This document shows, one piece after another, positions 44,801 through 54,068 of a stretch of 64,000 nt of DNA. The stretch's first letter is position 1. Each line of letters begins with the position of its first letter. A program made the position numbers and the translations under genes. Under the pieces are notes generated by a model that saw only the letters and a list, made by a program, of their open reading frames with translations, was not told the origin of the DNA and made no database searches. Origin of the DNA: Pectobacterium araliae (lineage in GTDB: Bacteria; Pseudomonadota; Gammaproteobacteria; Enterobacterales; Enterobacteriaceae); the NCBI RefSeq assembly GCF_037076465.1, contig NZ_AP028908.1:3906001-3970000 (forward strand), written 5' to 3'.

Positions 44801-46414
44801 ATGGAAAAAAATCACCCACAAGTTACGACCCTCGCAGCAGGATTACTCACGCTGCTTTTCGCACTCAATCCCGGTGCTTACGCTGCACAAGGCACTGAAA
44901 AACCGGTATCCGGTGGTATTCTGAACGTAGGTCTGGGTAGCGATACGCCGATCATCGACCCGCACATTACGGCCTATGGCGTAACGGCGCTGATTTCCCG
45001 CAACGTGGTCGATTCACTGGTAGGACAGGCGGAAGATAACCGCTTTACGCCCTGGTTGGCGGAAAGCTGGAAAATTAACGACAACAACACCGAGTACACT
45101 TTCCACCTGCGCAAGGACGTGACATTCAGCGACGGCACCAAGCTGGATGCGGAAGCGGTGAAATACAACATTGAGCGTATTCTCGATCCGAAAACCACCT
45201 CCAGCTACGCGAAATCGCTGTTAGGTCCTATCGACAAGATCTCAACGCCGGATGACTATACGATTGTGCTCCACTACAGCTCACCGTTTGCGGCGCTGTT
45301 ACAGGGCCTGAGCCTGCCATATCTGGGCATTCAATCGCCGACGTACCTGAAGAAAACACCAAATACCAGCACCACCGTGGTGGGTTCCGGTCCGTTTATT
45401 CTTGATTCCTTTGTGAAAGGCAGCGGCAGCAAGCTGACGAAGCGCCCTGATTACAACTGGGGACCGGGTTATGCCAAGCACACGGGCCCCGCCTATCTGG
45501 ATGGTCTGGTGTTCAAATATCTGCCAGAAGCGTCGGTTCGCCTTGGCGCACTGAGCAGCGGCCAGATTCAGGCCATTGACGCCGTGCCACCTGCTAATTT
45601 CCCGACAGTGAAGCGCAATCCAAAGCTGGAAGTGATTACCTATGAGAACCCGGGCGTTAACCGTGTGCTCTATCTGAATACCACCAAAGGCCCTTTCCAG
45701 GATGTCGCGGTGCGTAAGGCATTCCAGAGCGCGGTAGATACCAACGCGGCAGTCAAAGTCGCTTTCTTCGGTACACTGAAAGCCGCCGATAACGTTCTCG
45801 GCCCAGCCACGCTGTACTACGATCCGAGCATCGCCTCCCGCTGGGGCTTTGATGTGAAAAAAGCCAACGAACTGCTGGATAACGCAGGCTGGAAACAGAA
45901 AGACGGTGAAGGCTTCCGTACTAAAGATGGCAAGCGCCTGAGCGTCAGCTTCGTTTATGCTTCAACCAACGTTGAAGCCGCAGATGTCGCGCTGTTCCAG
46001 GCGGTGCAATATCAGGTGAAGCAGGCAGGCTTCGAAGTCAAACTGACGCCAGTTGATGCGGGTGAATTCACCACACGCACCAATGCCAACGAGTACGATA
46101 TCGCCTCCAACTTCTTCGTGCGCGCAGAGCCAGATATTCTGCGTACCGTGTTCGATTCGGCCTATGCGCCACCGAACGGTAACGGCTTTACTCGCATCAG
46201 CGTGCTGGACGATAAACTGAGAAAAGCGATTGGCGCGGGTGACGCGGAACGTAAACAGCTCTATAGCGAAATACAGCGAGAGGTCATCGATCAAGCGTAT
46301 GTTGTTCCGCTGTATGTTCCAGCCTACCAACTCGGCCTGTCCAAACAGGTACAGGGCATAAGCTGGGCCACCAACGCAAAACCGAACTTCTATGATGTCT
46401 GGATTAAACGTTAA
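44801..46414 (+). CDS. ABC transporter substrate-binding protein, family 5 (DppA/OppA type)
   Basis: 537-aa periplasmic binding protein. A signal peptide of about 28 residues ends NPGAYA. The family-5 lipocalin-like fold signature is visible in FTPWLAESWKINDNNTEYTF, followed by LRKDVTFSDGTKLDAEAVKYN. Family 5 proteins bind di/oligopeptides, nickel or some sugars; the ligand cannot be told from sequence. There is no lipobox Cys, as expected for a free periplasmic protein. First gene of a four-gene operon (binding protein, two permeases, fused ATPase). Its end overlaps the first permease gene by 23 bases. Confidence 0.92.
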   Translation: MEKNHPQVTTLAAGLLTLLFALNPGAYAAQGTEKPVSGGILNVGLGSDTPIIDPHITAYGVTALISRNVVDSLVGQAEDNRFTPWLAESWKINDNNTEYTFHLRKDVTFSDGTKLDAEAVKYNIERILDPKTTSSYAKSLLGPIDKISTPDDYTIVLHYSSPFAALLQGLSLPYLGIQSPTYLKKTPNTSTTVVGSGPFILDSFVKGSGSKLTKRPDYNWGPGYAKHTGPAYLDGLVFKYLPEASVRLGALSSGQIQAIDAVPPANFPTVKRNPKLEVITYENPGVNRVLYLNTTKGPFQDVAVRKAFQSAVDTNAAVKVAFFGTLKAADNVLGPATLYYDPSIASRWGFDVKKANELLDNAGWKQKDGEGFRTKDGKRLSVSFVYASTNVEAADVALFQAVQYQVKQAGFEVKLTPVDAGEFTTRTNANEYDIASNFFVRAEPDILRTVFDSAYAPPNGNGFTRISVLDDKLRKAIGAGDAERKQLYSEIQREVIDQAYVVPLYVPAYQLGLSKQVQGISWATNAKPNFYDVWIKR

Positions 46415-47351
46415 TCTGTACGCGCTAGGTAAACGTCTACTCACCATTCTGGCTGTGCTCTGGGGCGCAGCCACATTGACGTTTATTGCCGTCAAATTGA
46501 TCCCCGGCGATCCCGTCGCTATTCTGAGTGGCGGCGATAACGTGGTGGATGAAGCGTATCGCGCTGTACTCATCAAACAATTTGGGCTCGATCAGCCGCT
46601 GTGGGTGCAATATCTGCGCTACTGTGGACAGGCGTTACAGGGCGATTTTGGCGTCAGCTATCTCTATCGTCTGCCAGTCGGCAGCGTGATTAGTGATGCA
46701 ATGCATGAAACCCTGCCGCTGGCGCTTGGCGGCTTGATTCTGGCTCTGTTCCTCGCGATTACCAGCGCGCTGCTCACCGCAGGTCGCTATGGTACGCTGC
46801 GTACCAGCGTATCGTGGCTGGAGCTAACGCTGCTTAGCACACCGGTCTACTGGATTGGTATCGTGCTATTAAGCCTGTTCAGTTTTCGCCTGCAATGGTT
46901 TCCTGTCACGGGTAACGACGGCTTTATGTCGTTGGTATTACCGGTGATCACGCTGAGCCTGCCGATTGCCGCCATTCTAAGTCAGGTACTGCGCGACGGT
47001 TTGGAAGATGCGCTCTCCCAGCCGTTCTCGCTCACTGTACGCACGCGCGGCGTCAGCGAAATCCGACTGCGTTTCCGCCACGGTTTGCGCCACGCGGCGC
47101 TGGCCGCCTCAACGCTGACTGGCACCTTGCTGGCAAGCGTACTCGGTGGCTCCGTGCTGACCGAAACCGTCTTTGGCCGCGCGGGTATCGGGCAGGTCAC
47201 GTTGAGTGCAATTGAAAACCGCGACATGCCGCTGGTGCTAGGTGTCGTCATGTTGTCCGCATTCCTCTTCGTCGTCATTAATCTGCTGGTGGATGCGCTG
47301 TATCTCCTCATCGATCCCCGCTTACGCAAGAAGGCGAGCGCCCATGAGTAG
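46392..47351 (+). CDS. ABC transporter permease (DppB/OppB type)
   Basis: 319-aa inner-membrane permease with an N-terminal helix (LLTILAVLWGAATLTFIAVK), the conserved IPGDPV segment, and the DppB-type C-terminal EAA region (RTRGVSEIRLRFRHGLRHA) that docks on the ATPase. ATG at 46392, with a second ATG at 46395. It overlaps the binding-protein gene and is itself overlapped by the next permease (ATGAGTAG junction), so the operon is translationally coupled. Confidence 0.92.
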   Translation: MMSGLNVNLYALGKRLLTILAVLWGAATLTFIAVKLIPGDPVAILSGGDNVVDEAYRAVLIKQFGLDQPLWVQYLRYCGQALQGDFGVSYLYRLPVGSVISDAMHETLPLALGGLILALFLAITSALLTAGRYGTLRTSVSWLELTLLSTPVYWIGIVLLSLFSFRLQWFPVTGNDGFMSLVLPVITLSLPIAAILSQVLRDGLEDALSQPFSLTVRTRGVSEIRLRFRHGLRHAALAASTLTGTLLASVLGGSVLTETVFGRAGIGQVTLSAIENRDMPLVLGVVMLSAFLFVVINLLVDALYLLIDPRLRKKASAHE

Positions 47352-48210
47352 TGAACCGATGCCCTTCACGCAGACACCATCAAGAAAACACTACCGCAGC
47401 CCGTGGCTGGCTACCTCAACGCTGTTGCCTGCCGCACTCGTTTTCCTGCTCGCGCTGGCGGTCTTTTTCCCCTCGCTGTTTACCAGCCGCACCGCCGATG
47501 AAATGGACATGGGCGCGGTATTCCAGTCACCAAATGCCACCTATTGGTTCGGCACCGATCAGTTGGGACGCGACATTTTTGCTCGCATCGTTCACGGCAC
47601 GTCGCTGTCGCTAGGGATTGGTGTCGGGGCGATGCTTATCGCCTGCTTCGGCGGTGTACTGTTTGGTACGCTGTCGGTGCTCGCTCCGCTGCGTATCCGC
47701 CAGGTTCTGGTGCGCCTGCTGGACATCATGCTGGCGTTTCCCGATCTGCTGCTGGCGCTGCTGGTGATCGCCGTGCTGGGGCGCGGGCCAGAAAACACTA
47801 TGCTGGCCGTCGGTCTGGCGGGGATTGCGGGTTATGCTCGCCTGATTCGTTCTCAGGTGCTGCAAGTCAGGCTCTCGGGCTATGTGGAGCACGCCATTGC
47901 GCTGGGCGAACACCCGCTGTATATCGTCTTTCGCCATATCATTCCCAATACGCTGCGCCCGCTGCTGATTGTCGCCACTATTGGCGTCGGCCACGCGGTG
48001 CTGTCCGCCTCGGCGCTGAGCTTTCTGGGGCTGGGCGTCGTTCCGCCGACCGCAGAATGGGGCGCATTACTCGCCGACGGACGTAATTTTCTTGATATCG
48101 CACCGTGGGTCAGCTTGTTGCCCGCCAGTGTTGTCGCGCTGTCAGTGATTTCCATTACCGTGCTCGGTCGCCGTTTACAGGCTATTTTGGCAAAAGGAGA
48201 GGCTAGATGA
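47344..48210 (+). CDS. ABC transporter permease (DppC/OppC type)
   Basis: 288-aa inner-membrane permease. Typical DppC features: FGTDQLGRDIFARIVHGTS after the first helix, the EAA loop HAIALGEHPLYIVFRHIIPN, and LSFLGLGVVPPTAEWGALL near the end. The ATG at 47344 (MSSEPMPFTQ) is chosen because it overlaps the stop of the previous gene by eight bases and gives the family length; the upstream in-frame extension has low-complexity Ser/Cys content and is not credible. Confidence 0.92.
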   Translation: MSSEPMPFTQTPSRKHYRSPWLATSTLLPAALVFLLALAVFFPSLFTSRTADEMDMGAVFQSPNATYWFGTDQLGRDIFARIVHGTSLSLGIGVGAMLIACFGGVLFGTLSVLAPLRIRQVLVRLLDIMLAFPDLLLALLVIAVLGRGPENTMLAVGLAGIAGYARLIRSQVLQVRLSGYVEHAIALGEHPLYIVFRHIIPNTLRPLLIVATIGVGHAVLSASALSFLGLGVVPPTAEWGALLADGRNFLDIAPWVSLLPASVVALSVISITVLGRRLQAILAKGEAR

Positions 48211-49904
48211 GCCTGAACACACTGCCTCACCCCTCTTCAGATACACCCGCAAAAACGCCGCTGCTGCGCGTAGACGACTTGAGCGTGACTTTCCACAGTC
48301 CCTTCGGTCCGATTCGTTCGGTTAAAAATCTCTCTTTTCAGGTCAATGCGGGAGAAATTCTGGCGCTGGTCGGCGAATCGGGTTCAGGTAAATCTGTCAC
48401 CGCCCGTACGCTGGTAGGGTTATCCGGTGAAGGCGTTGACGTACAAGCAAACGCGATTGAACTCACACGCCATGATGGCAGCCTGTGCGATTTACGTTAT
48501 CTGACCGATCGTGACTGGCGGGCGATTCGCGGCCGTGAAATTGGCTTTGTTTTGCAGGACGCGCTGGTGTCTCTCGACCCCCTGCGCAAGATCGGGCAAG
48601 AAGTCGCCGAGCCGATTCTGACTCATCGTCTGTTGCCCCGCGAGCAAATTCCCACCCGCGTCGCCGAACTCCTGAAAAAAGCAGGTATTCCCGATCCTGA
48701 GAATCGCGCAGCGCAGTACCCGCATGAGCTTTCTGGTGGCCTACGCCAACGCGCGTTGATTGCTTCCGCATTGGCTGCGGGTCCACAGTTGCTGATTGCC
48801 GATGAACCGACCACCGCACTGGATGCAACGGTGCAGAAGCAGGTGCTAAAAGTCTTCACCGCCTTGGCGCAGGCAGGTCACGGCGTTCTGCTGATCACCC
48901 ACGATCTTGCCGTCGTCGCTGACGTGGCGGATCGCGTGATCGTCATGCAGCAAGGCGCGCTGGTAGAAGGCGGTGAGGCAAAACAGATCCTGTCAGCACC
49001 GACACACCCCTACACCCGCAAATTGCTGGCGGCGATCCCGACCGCGTCTACGCGAGGAAAGTGGCTGGCTGGCGTTGATCCGTTACAAGGTGGCATTGCG
49101 CCATCACAGACTTCTCTGGCAGCAGATCACGTCAGCACCGACGCGATAGCTCTGACGGCGGATCGGATTGCCGTGTCATTCAAGCGCCCAGACGGTAGCC
49201 GGATGCAGGCGGTGAATCAGGTTTCTCTCCAGATCAAACGCGGTGAAACGCTGGGTATCGTTGGAGAATCCGGCTCCGGTAAAACGACGCTGGGGAAAGT
49301 CATTCTGGCGCTACAAAAACCAGATAGCGGCGACGTCCGATTAGCAGACAGCGCCTGGAGCACACTGACAGAACGTGAGCGCCGACCACTGCGCGCCCGT
49401 ATTCAGACCATCACACAGGATCCACTCAGTTCTTTCGATCCGCAATTTACCGTCGCCCAGATTTTGCGCCAGCCGCTGCGCTTGCGCCGCGATTTGAGCG
49501 ACGATGAAAAACAGCGACGCATTTTGACACTGCTGGACTATGTCGGACTCACACCCGACCTACTCACCCGACGTCCGACGGCATTGTCCGGCGGGCAACG
49601 CCAGCGCGTTTCCATCGCACAGGCATTGGCTTCAGATCCTGAAATTCTGATCTGTGACGAACCGGTATCAGCGCTGGATGTCACCACACAGGCGCAGGTG
49701 CTGGATTTGCTGGTAGCATTGCAGCGCCAGTTGGGGTTGACGATGCTGTTCATTTCCCACGATTTGGGCGTAGTGCAGCACATGAGCCACCGCATCGCGG
49801 TGATGAAAGACGGGGATATCGTAGAAACCGGGCCAGTCGAACAAATCTTCAACCAGCCGCAGCATCCTTACACGCGTTTATTGCTCTCGACGGTGGCGGA
49901 ATAA
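48207..49904 (+). CDS. ABC transporter ATP-binding protein, fused DppD-DppF type
   Basis: 565 aa with two complete nucleotide-binding domains in one chain. The first has Walker A GESGSGKS near residue 54, an LSGGLRQR signature and LLIADEPTTALD. The second has Walker A GESGSGKTT near 353, LSGGQRQRVSIAQAL and ILICDEPVSALD. Each is followed by the oligopeptide-type HPYTRKLL or HPYTRLLL tail. E. coli uses two separate proteins for this; fusion is common in the related GsiA and YejF types. The ATG overlaps the previous stop (ATGA). It energises the transporter encoded just upstream. Confidence 0.93.
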   Translation: MSLNTLPHPSSDTPAKTPLLRVDDLSVTFHSPFGPIRSVKNLSFQVNAGEILALVGESGSGKSVTARTLVGLSGEGVDVQANAIELTRHDGSLCDLRYLTDRDWRAIRGREIGFVLQDALVSLDPLRKIGQEVAEPILTHRLLPREQIPTRVAELLKKAGIPDPENRAAQYPHELSGGLRQRALIASALAAGPQLLIADEPTTALDATVQKQVLKVFTALAQAGHGVLLITHDLAVVADVADRVIVMQQGALVEGGEAKQILSAPTHPYTRKLLAAIPTASTRGKWLAGVDPLQGGIAPSQTSLAADHVSTDAIALTADRIAVSFKRPDGSRMQAVNQVSLQIKRGETLGIVGESGSGKTTLGKVILALQKPDSGDVRLADSAWSTLTERERRPLRARIQTITQDPLSSFDPQFTVAQILRQPLRLRRDLSDDEKQRRILTLLDYVGLTPDLLTRRPTALSGGQRQRVSIAQALASDPEILICDEPVSALDVTTQAQVLDLLVALQRQLGLTMLFISHDLGVVQHMSHRIAVMKDGDIVETGPVEQIFNQPQHPYTRLLLSTVAE

Positions 49905-49945
49905 TGATGTTGACGAAAGATTGAGCGGTTAAAAACGCAGCGACA

Positions 49946-49953
49946 TTGTACAA
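49946..49953. promoter_or_regulatory. Putative YefM operator core
   Basis: TTGTACAA is a perfect 8-bp palindrome 26 bases before the yefM ATG, with partial repeats (GTACA at 49960-49964 and 49974-49978) after it. TGTACA-type palindromes are the YefM-YoeB operator in E. coli. Confidence 0.5.
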
Positions 49954-49979
49954 TGATAAGTACATATCAGGAGGTACAG

Positions 49980-50231
49980 ATGCGTACAATTAGCGACAGC
50001 GAAGCCCGACAAAATCTATCGGCGACCATGATGAAAACGGTCGAAGACCGTGCTCCTATTCTTATCACTCGACAGAATGGTGAAGCCTGTGTGCTGATGT
50101 CTCTGGAAGAGTATAACTCTCTAGAGGAAACCGCCTATTTACTGCGTTCACCCGCCAATGCCAAAAGACTGATGAATTCAATCGAGAGCCTTAAGGCTGG
50201 CAATAGCGAAGAAAGAGATATCATTGAGTGA
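49980..50231 (+). CDS. yefM: Antitoxin YefM (Phd/YefM family)
   Basis: 83-aa antitoxin that binds the YoeB mRNA interferase and represses its own operon. The sequence follows E. coli YefM closely ([39 protein letters not shown]). The ATG at 49980 is set by a perfect AGGAGG at 49970-49975. It overlaps the yoeB GTG by four bases. The partner toxin is frameshifted, so the antitoxin seems to survive without an active toxin. Confidence 0.94.
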   Translation: MRTISDSEARQNLSATMMKTVEDRAPILITRQNGEACVLMSLEEYNSLEETAYLLRSPANAKRLMNSIESLKAGNSEERDIIE

Positions 50232-50481
50232 AGCTAATCTGGTCAGAAGAAGCATGGGAAGACTACCTGTACTGGCAAGACATCGATAAGTGGATGGTCA
50301 AAAAGACCAATGAATTAATAAAAGAAGCACGCAGAACACCTTTTGAGGGAAAAGGAAAACAGAGCCACTTAAACATAACCTTGCTGGTTTCTGGTCGCGC
50401 CGTATCACCGAAGAACATCGTCTGGTTTATGCCATCACCGATGACGCCATGATGATAGCCGTCTGCCGCTACCACTATTAG
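50228..50481 (+). pseudogene. yoeB: Frameshifted toxin gene yoeB
   Basis: The frame from the GTG at 50228 matches YoeB ([18 protein letters not shown] ... RRTPFEGKGK). After about position 50360 it shifts into nonsense ending at 50452. In the +1-shifted frame the sequence continues as YoeB: PLKHNLAGFWSRRITEEHR, then VYAITDD and the terminal CRYHY, stopping at 50479-50481. One missing base near AAAACAGAG (expected AAAACCAGAG) explains it. The catalytic Arg, His and Tyr lie after the shift, so the encoded product should lack RNase activity, unless the shift is a sequencing error. Confidence 0.88.
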
Positions 50482-50523
50482 CCCTTCATTGATTCATCAC
50501 ACTTAATCGCTAAAAAAGCACAA

Positions 50524-51378
50524 TCACTCCACATTCAGAAAACGCTGGCGGTAGGCGCTGGGCGAAACACCGAACGCCTGATGGAACACCACGGAAAAGT
50601 AATTGCTGTCTTCAAAACCGCACAGTGCGGCAACTTCACCGATTGTTTGCCAATCATAACGCAGCAACTCCATCGCTTTGCATAGCCGTAGCTGACGCAG
50701 GTAATGCGGCACACTCATGCCAGTTTGTTCCTTAAAGCGAGAACGCAAACTACGGGCGCTAAAGTGGTGCTGTTCGCAGAAGGCTTCAAAACGGAATGGT
50801 GTGGCAATACTGGCGCGTAGGGCATTCATCAACATATCTAGCTGGTGGGCATCCGCCAATTGCGGATTATCGGGCGTGTGGCGATAGCGCGCCGCCAGCA
50901 GCGCGATCTGCAACAGCAGCGCCTCACTCAGTTGCAGCGACAATGCATCCGATTTCATACACTCCTGTGTCAGCGCATCCACCTTCTCACGAAGGGTATC
51001 CATGCCTTCCGAGCCCAAACACCAGTGGCGCTGGCTTTGCGGATGCTCTCCGCCCGGCAGTAACGTTTGCCAGTCGGCGGATAACGTCAGGCGATTGCGG
51101 ATATAGAGAATATTGTCCAGTTCAAGCTCGTGGACGGATTCATAGCTGTGGCGATCGTGCGCGGAAACATAGAACATATCGCCGCGGGTAATACGGTAAG
51201 GCACATCGTTCCAGAGGTGCAGGCCATTGCCACGCCAGACAATGACCAGTTCATCAAAATCATGATGATGCAGCGGAAACACAGGCTGTGGGTGCCGTTC
51301 GGCAACCATTACGGCATTTTTGTCGGTGAGGAAATAGTCTTCAGTCTGTAATTTCAAACCCCGTATTGCTGTCGCCAT
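50524..51378 (-). CDS. rhaR: L-rhamnose-responsive AraC-family activator RhaR
   Basis: 284-aa transcription activator of rhaSR. It has an N-terminal cupin ligand domain (FPLHHHDFDELVIVW) and a C-terminal double helix-turn-helix (GFEDSNYFSVVFHQAFG). It is transcribed after rhaS with a 24-base gap, as in E. coli. Start is ATG at 51378. Confidence 0.94.
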   Translation of the reverse strand: MATAIRGLKLQTEDYFLTDKNAVMVAERHPQPVFPLHHHDFDELVIVWRGNGLHLWNDVPYRITRGDMFYVSAHDRHSYESVHELELDNILYIRNRLTLSADWQTLLPGGEHPQSQRHWCLGSEGMDTLREKVDALTQECMKSDALSLQLSEALLLQIALLAARYRHTPDNPQLADAHQLDMLMNALRASIATPFRFEAFCEQHHFSARSLRSRFKEQTGMSVPHYLRQLRLCKAMELLRYDWQTIGEVAALCGFEDSNYFSVVFHQAFGVSPSAYRQRFLNVE

Positions 51379-51402
51379 TTCCTCACCCGCAGTGACTATT
51401 GC

Positions 51403-52242
51403 CTACTCTTCACGAGAAAACGCCTGATGGCGTAGTGATTTGGGCGCCTGCGAAAATGCCTTGCGGAATTGCGTCGAGAAGTGATTGCTGTCGCTAAATC
51501 CACAGGCGTGTGCAATCGTGGTAATGGAATCATCACTCTGCTGCAACCGCCGACGCGCCTCCAGCAATCTTAACCGATTCAGGTAGCGTTGTGGTGTCAT
51601 ACCCGTGTGTTGTTTTAGCTGGCGGTGCAGTGTGCGCAGCGGAAGCGAGAATTGCTCGGCCAGACCGCCCCAGTTCACTTCTTCACTGTAGTTGTTTTGC
51701 AGCCAGCCCAGCAGCGCCTGTACCCCCTGACGCTCGGAGCCGTTACCCTGCGTTTGGAAACAGTGCTGACGCAGTTGCACCAGAATGTGCAGAAACAGGC
51801 TCTCGCTGGCCGCAATCGCTTCCGGCGCATCGCTCTGTGCCAGCTCCGCCAAACTGTTCAGCGACTGCTTCAACTGTTGCATTCCCACCGCATTCACCTG
51901 CCACTGCCCCTGCCACTCGCCGTTCGAACCATACGGTAAAAACGCGGCGATATCAGACAGGAAGCGAAACCCGCGCGGCGAACGGTACAGCATGTTGGTC
52001 AGGCACAGCCCTTCTACATCTTCGAACAGATGGCGATCGTTATCGCGAACAAAGAACACCGTCCCGCTACACAGGGCGTAGGGTTGGTCGTTAAACACAT
52101 GGACGCCAGCGCCCTGTTCCACCAGCACAATTTCCCAGAAATCATGATAATGCTCAGGAAAGGCCGTCTGTGGGGTACGCGGCTCTACCGCGACCGTCAC
52201 GGCACGCGAAGTAAAAAAATCATCACCACGAAGTAACGTCAT
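51403..52242 (-). CDS. rhaS: L-rhamnose-responsive AraC-family activator RhaS
   Basis: Activates rhaBAD (and rhaT in E. coli) when bound to L-rhamnose. Cupin domain with FPEHYHDFWEIVLVE; the C-terminal AraC domain holds LPLRTLHRQLKQHTG and GFSDSNHFSTQFRKAF. I chose the ATG at 52242 (MTLLRGDDFF), which aligns with the E. coli RhaS start (MTVLHSVDFF) and has GGAG upstream, giving 279 aa. Divergent from rhaB across a region with two CRP-like sites. Confidence 0.95.
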   Translation of the reverse strand: MTLLRGDDFFTSRAVTVAVEPRTPQTAFPEHYHDFWEIVLVEQGAGVHVFNDQPYALCSGTVFFVRDNDRHLFEDVEGLCLTNMLYRSPRGFRFLSDIAAFLPYGSNGEWQGQWQVNAVGMQQLKQSLNSLAELAQSDAPEAIAASESLFLHILVQLRQHCFQTQGNGSERQGVQALLGWLQNNYSEEVNWGGLAEQFSLPLRTLHRQLKQHTGMTPQRYLNRLRLLEARRRLQQSDDSITTIAHACGFSDSNHFSTQFRKAFSQAPKSLRHQAFSREE

Positions 52243-52384
52243 TTCAGTTCTCCATTCCGCCTTTGGCAAAACTCAGCCTTTGAAAAAGAGTAGTCATAAG
52301 CCACAAAACCAGCCTTCAAATACCGTCACCCACGCGCCATCTGCCTGCTCTTTTTTTAAGATTGCACTGCCTAATTGATTGAAG

Positions 52385-52400
52385 TGTGGCAAGGATCACA
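52385..52400. promoter_or_regulatory. CRP-like site, rhaS side
   Basis: TGTGG-CAAGGA-TCACA matches the CRP consensus TGTGA-N6-TCACA with one change. It is about 140 bases upstream of rhaS in the rhaS-rhaB intergenic region. Confidence 0.6.
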
Positions 52401-52451
52401 CGGCTTTTCCCCTGAATTTCTCATGGTTATTCTCTGAATAATTTCCCAGAT

Positions 52452-52467
52452 TGTGAGCCCTTTCACG
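52452..52467. promoter_or_regulatory. CRP-like site, rhaB side
   Basis: TGTGA-GCCCTT-TCACG matches the CRP consensus with one change. It is about 110 bases upstream of the rhaB start. RhaS sites are expected between here and rhaB (a TTTTGCCAATCGCTTGTTGC stretch is a candidate half-site) but I cannot define them. Confidence 0.65.
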
Positions 52468-52577
52468 GTCAGCTTTGTCATTTTGCCAATCGCTTGTTGC
52501 AGGTGGCACTCACCGGAAGGTGGCTTCTGTTACCGCTCCTTACACTGCAACACATTCAATGATAAGGAGTGGCGGCT

Positions 52578-54068
52578 ATGGCGGTGAAGAATATCGTGGC
52601 GGTGGATTTGGGCGCATCCAGCGGTCGGGTGATGCTGGCAACGTTCCATACCGCCACGCAGCATCTGACGCTGAAAGAAATTCACCGTTTCAGCAACACG
52701 TTGGTGTTTCAGGACGGTCATTACCAGTGGGATCTGACCATGCTGGAACACGATATCCTCACCGGATTGCACCAAATCGATGCCATGGGTATCGCCCCCG
52801 ATAGCATCGGGATCGACAGTTGGGGCGTGGACTATGTGCTACTCGATAAGGACGGGCAGCGTGTTGGCCTGCCGTATTCCTACCGCGACCACCGCACCGA
52901 CGGCGTAATGGCCGCGGTTACCGCAGAACTGGGACGTGAAGCGATCTACCGGCGTACCGGCATTCAGTTCCTGCCATTTAATACGCTATACCAGCTTAAA
53001 GCGCTGGGCGATGCGCCCTCTGACGATCTGGATCGGGTGGCACACCTGCTGATGATCCCCGACTATTTTCACTATCGCCTCACGGGGAATGTCGTCTGCG
53101 AATACACCAACGCCAGCACGACCCAATTACTTAATCTGCAACAGAAAACCTGGGACAGCGAACTGCTGGAGTATCTGGGCATCCCGCGCCGCTGGTTGAG
53201 CAATCCGGTGCAGCCGGGACACACCGTCGGGAATTGGGTTGCGCCAAGCGGACGACAGATCCCCGTTATCGCTGTCGCCACGCACGATACCGCCAGCGCG
53301 GTAGTCGGCGCACCGTTGCTGAGCCGCGACAGCGCCTACCTCAGTTCCGGCACCTGGTCGCTAATGGGCATCGAAAGCGACACGCCGTTTAATAACCCGC
53401 AGGCGCTGGCCGCCAATATCACCAACGAAGGCGGCGTAGACGGCACCTATCGGGTGCTAAAAAACATCATGGGTCTGTGGCTGCTACAGCGCGTTTGTCA
53501 GGAGCGTAATATCAAGGATTTAGGCGCACTGATTCAGTCCGCCGCCGCCGTACCCGCCTTCGCCAGCCTGATTAACCCCAATGACGATCGCTTTATCAAT
53601 CCGCCGTCCATGCATCAGGCGATCCGCGACTATTGCCGTGAGCACGACCAGCCTGTGCCCCACAGCGATGCCGAACTGGCACGCTGTATCTTCGACAGCC
53701 TCGCGCTGCTCTACCGGCAGGTGGTGCTGGAACTCGGCGAACTGCGCCATGCGCCAATCCGCCAATTGCATATTGTCGGCGGTGGCAGCCAGAACGCGTT
53801 TCTGAACCAGCTGTGCGCCGATGTGTGCCAGATTCCGGTTCTGGCCGGGCCGGTCGAGGCCTCAACGCTTGGCAATATCGGTTGCCAACTGATGGCGCTG
53901 GGCGCTGTCGCCGACCTTGCCGCCTTCCGGCACATGCTGACTCATAACTTCCCTCTGCATCGCTATACCCCGCGTGCGGAGAGTGATTTTGCCGGGCACT
54001 GGCGTCGCTTTCAGGCGCTCAGCCAGCCAGAAACCGCCCCACAGGGCAAAAAGGAGACAACGCAATGA
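52578..54068 (+). CDS. rhaB: Rhamnulokinase
   Basis: FGGY-family kinase that phosphorylates L-rhamnulose. Motifs: the N-terminal phosphate loop [14 protein letters not shown], the substrate region [18 protein letters not shown], and HIVGGGSQN near the C-terminus. The ATG at 52578 has GGAG nine bases upstream (a GTG at 52569 is in frame), giving 496 aa versus 489 in E. coli. First gene of rhaBADM; its stop overlaps the rhaA ATG. Confidence 0.95.
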   Translation: MAVKNIVAVDLGASSGRVMLATFHTATQHLTLKEIHRFSNTLVFQDGHYQWDLTMLEHDILTGLHQIDAMGIAPDSIGIDSWGVDYVLLDKDGQRVGLPYSYRDHRTDGVMAAVTAELGREAIYRRTGIQFLPFNTLYQLKALGDAPSDDLDRVAHLLMIPDYFHYRLTGNVVCEYTNASTTQLLNLQQKTWDSELLEYLGIPRRWLSNPVQPGHTVGNWVAPSGRQIPVIAVATHDTASAVVGAPLLSRDSAYLSSGTWSLMGIESDTPFNNPQALAANITNEGGVDGTYRVLKNIMGLWLLQRVCQERNIKDLGALIQSAAAVPAFASLINPNDDRFINPPSMHQAIRDYCREHDQPVPHSDAELARCIFDSLALLYRQVVLELGELRHAPIRQLHIVGGGSQNAFLNQLCADVCQIPVLAGPVEASTLGNIGCQLMALGAVADLAAFRHMLTHNFPLHRYTPRAESDFAGHWRRFQALSQPETAPQGKKETTQ

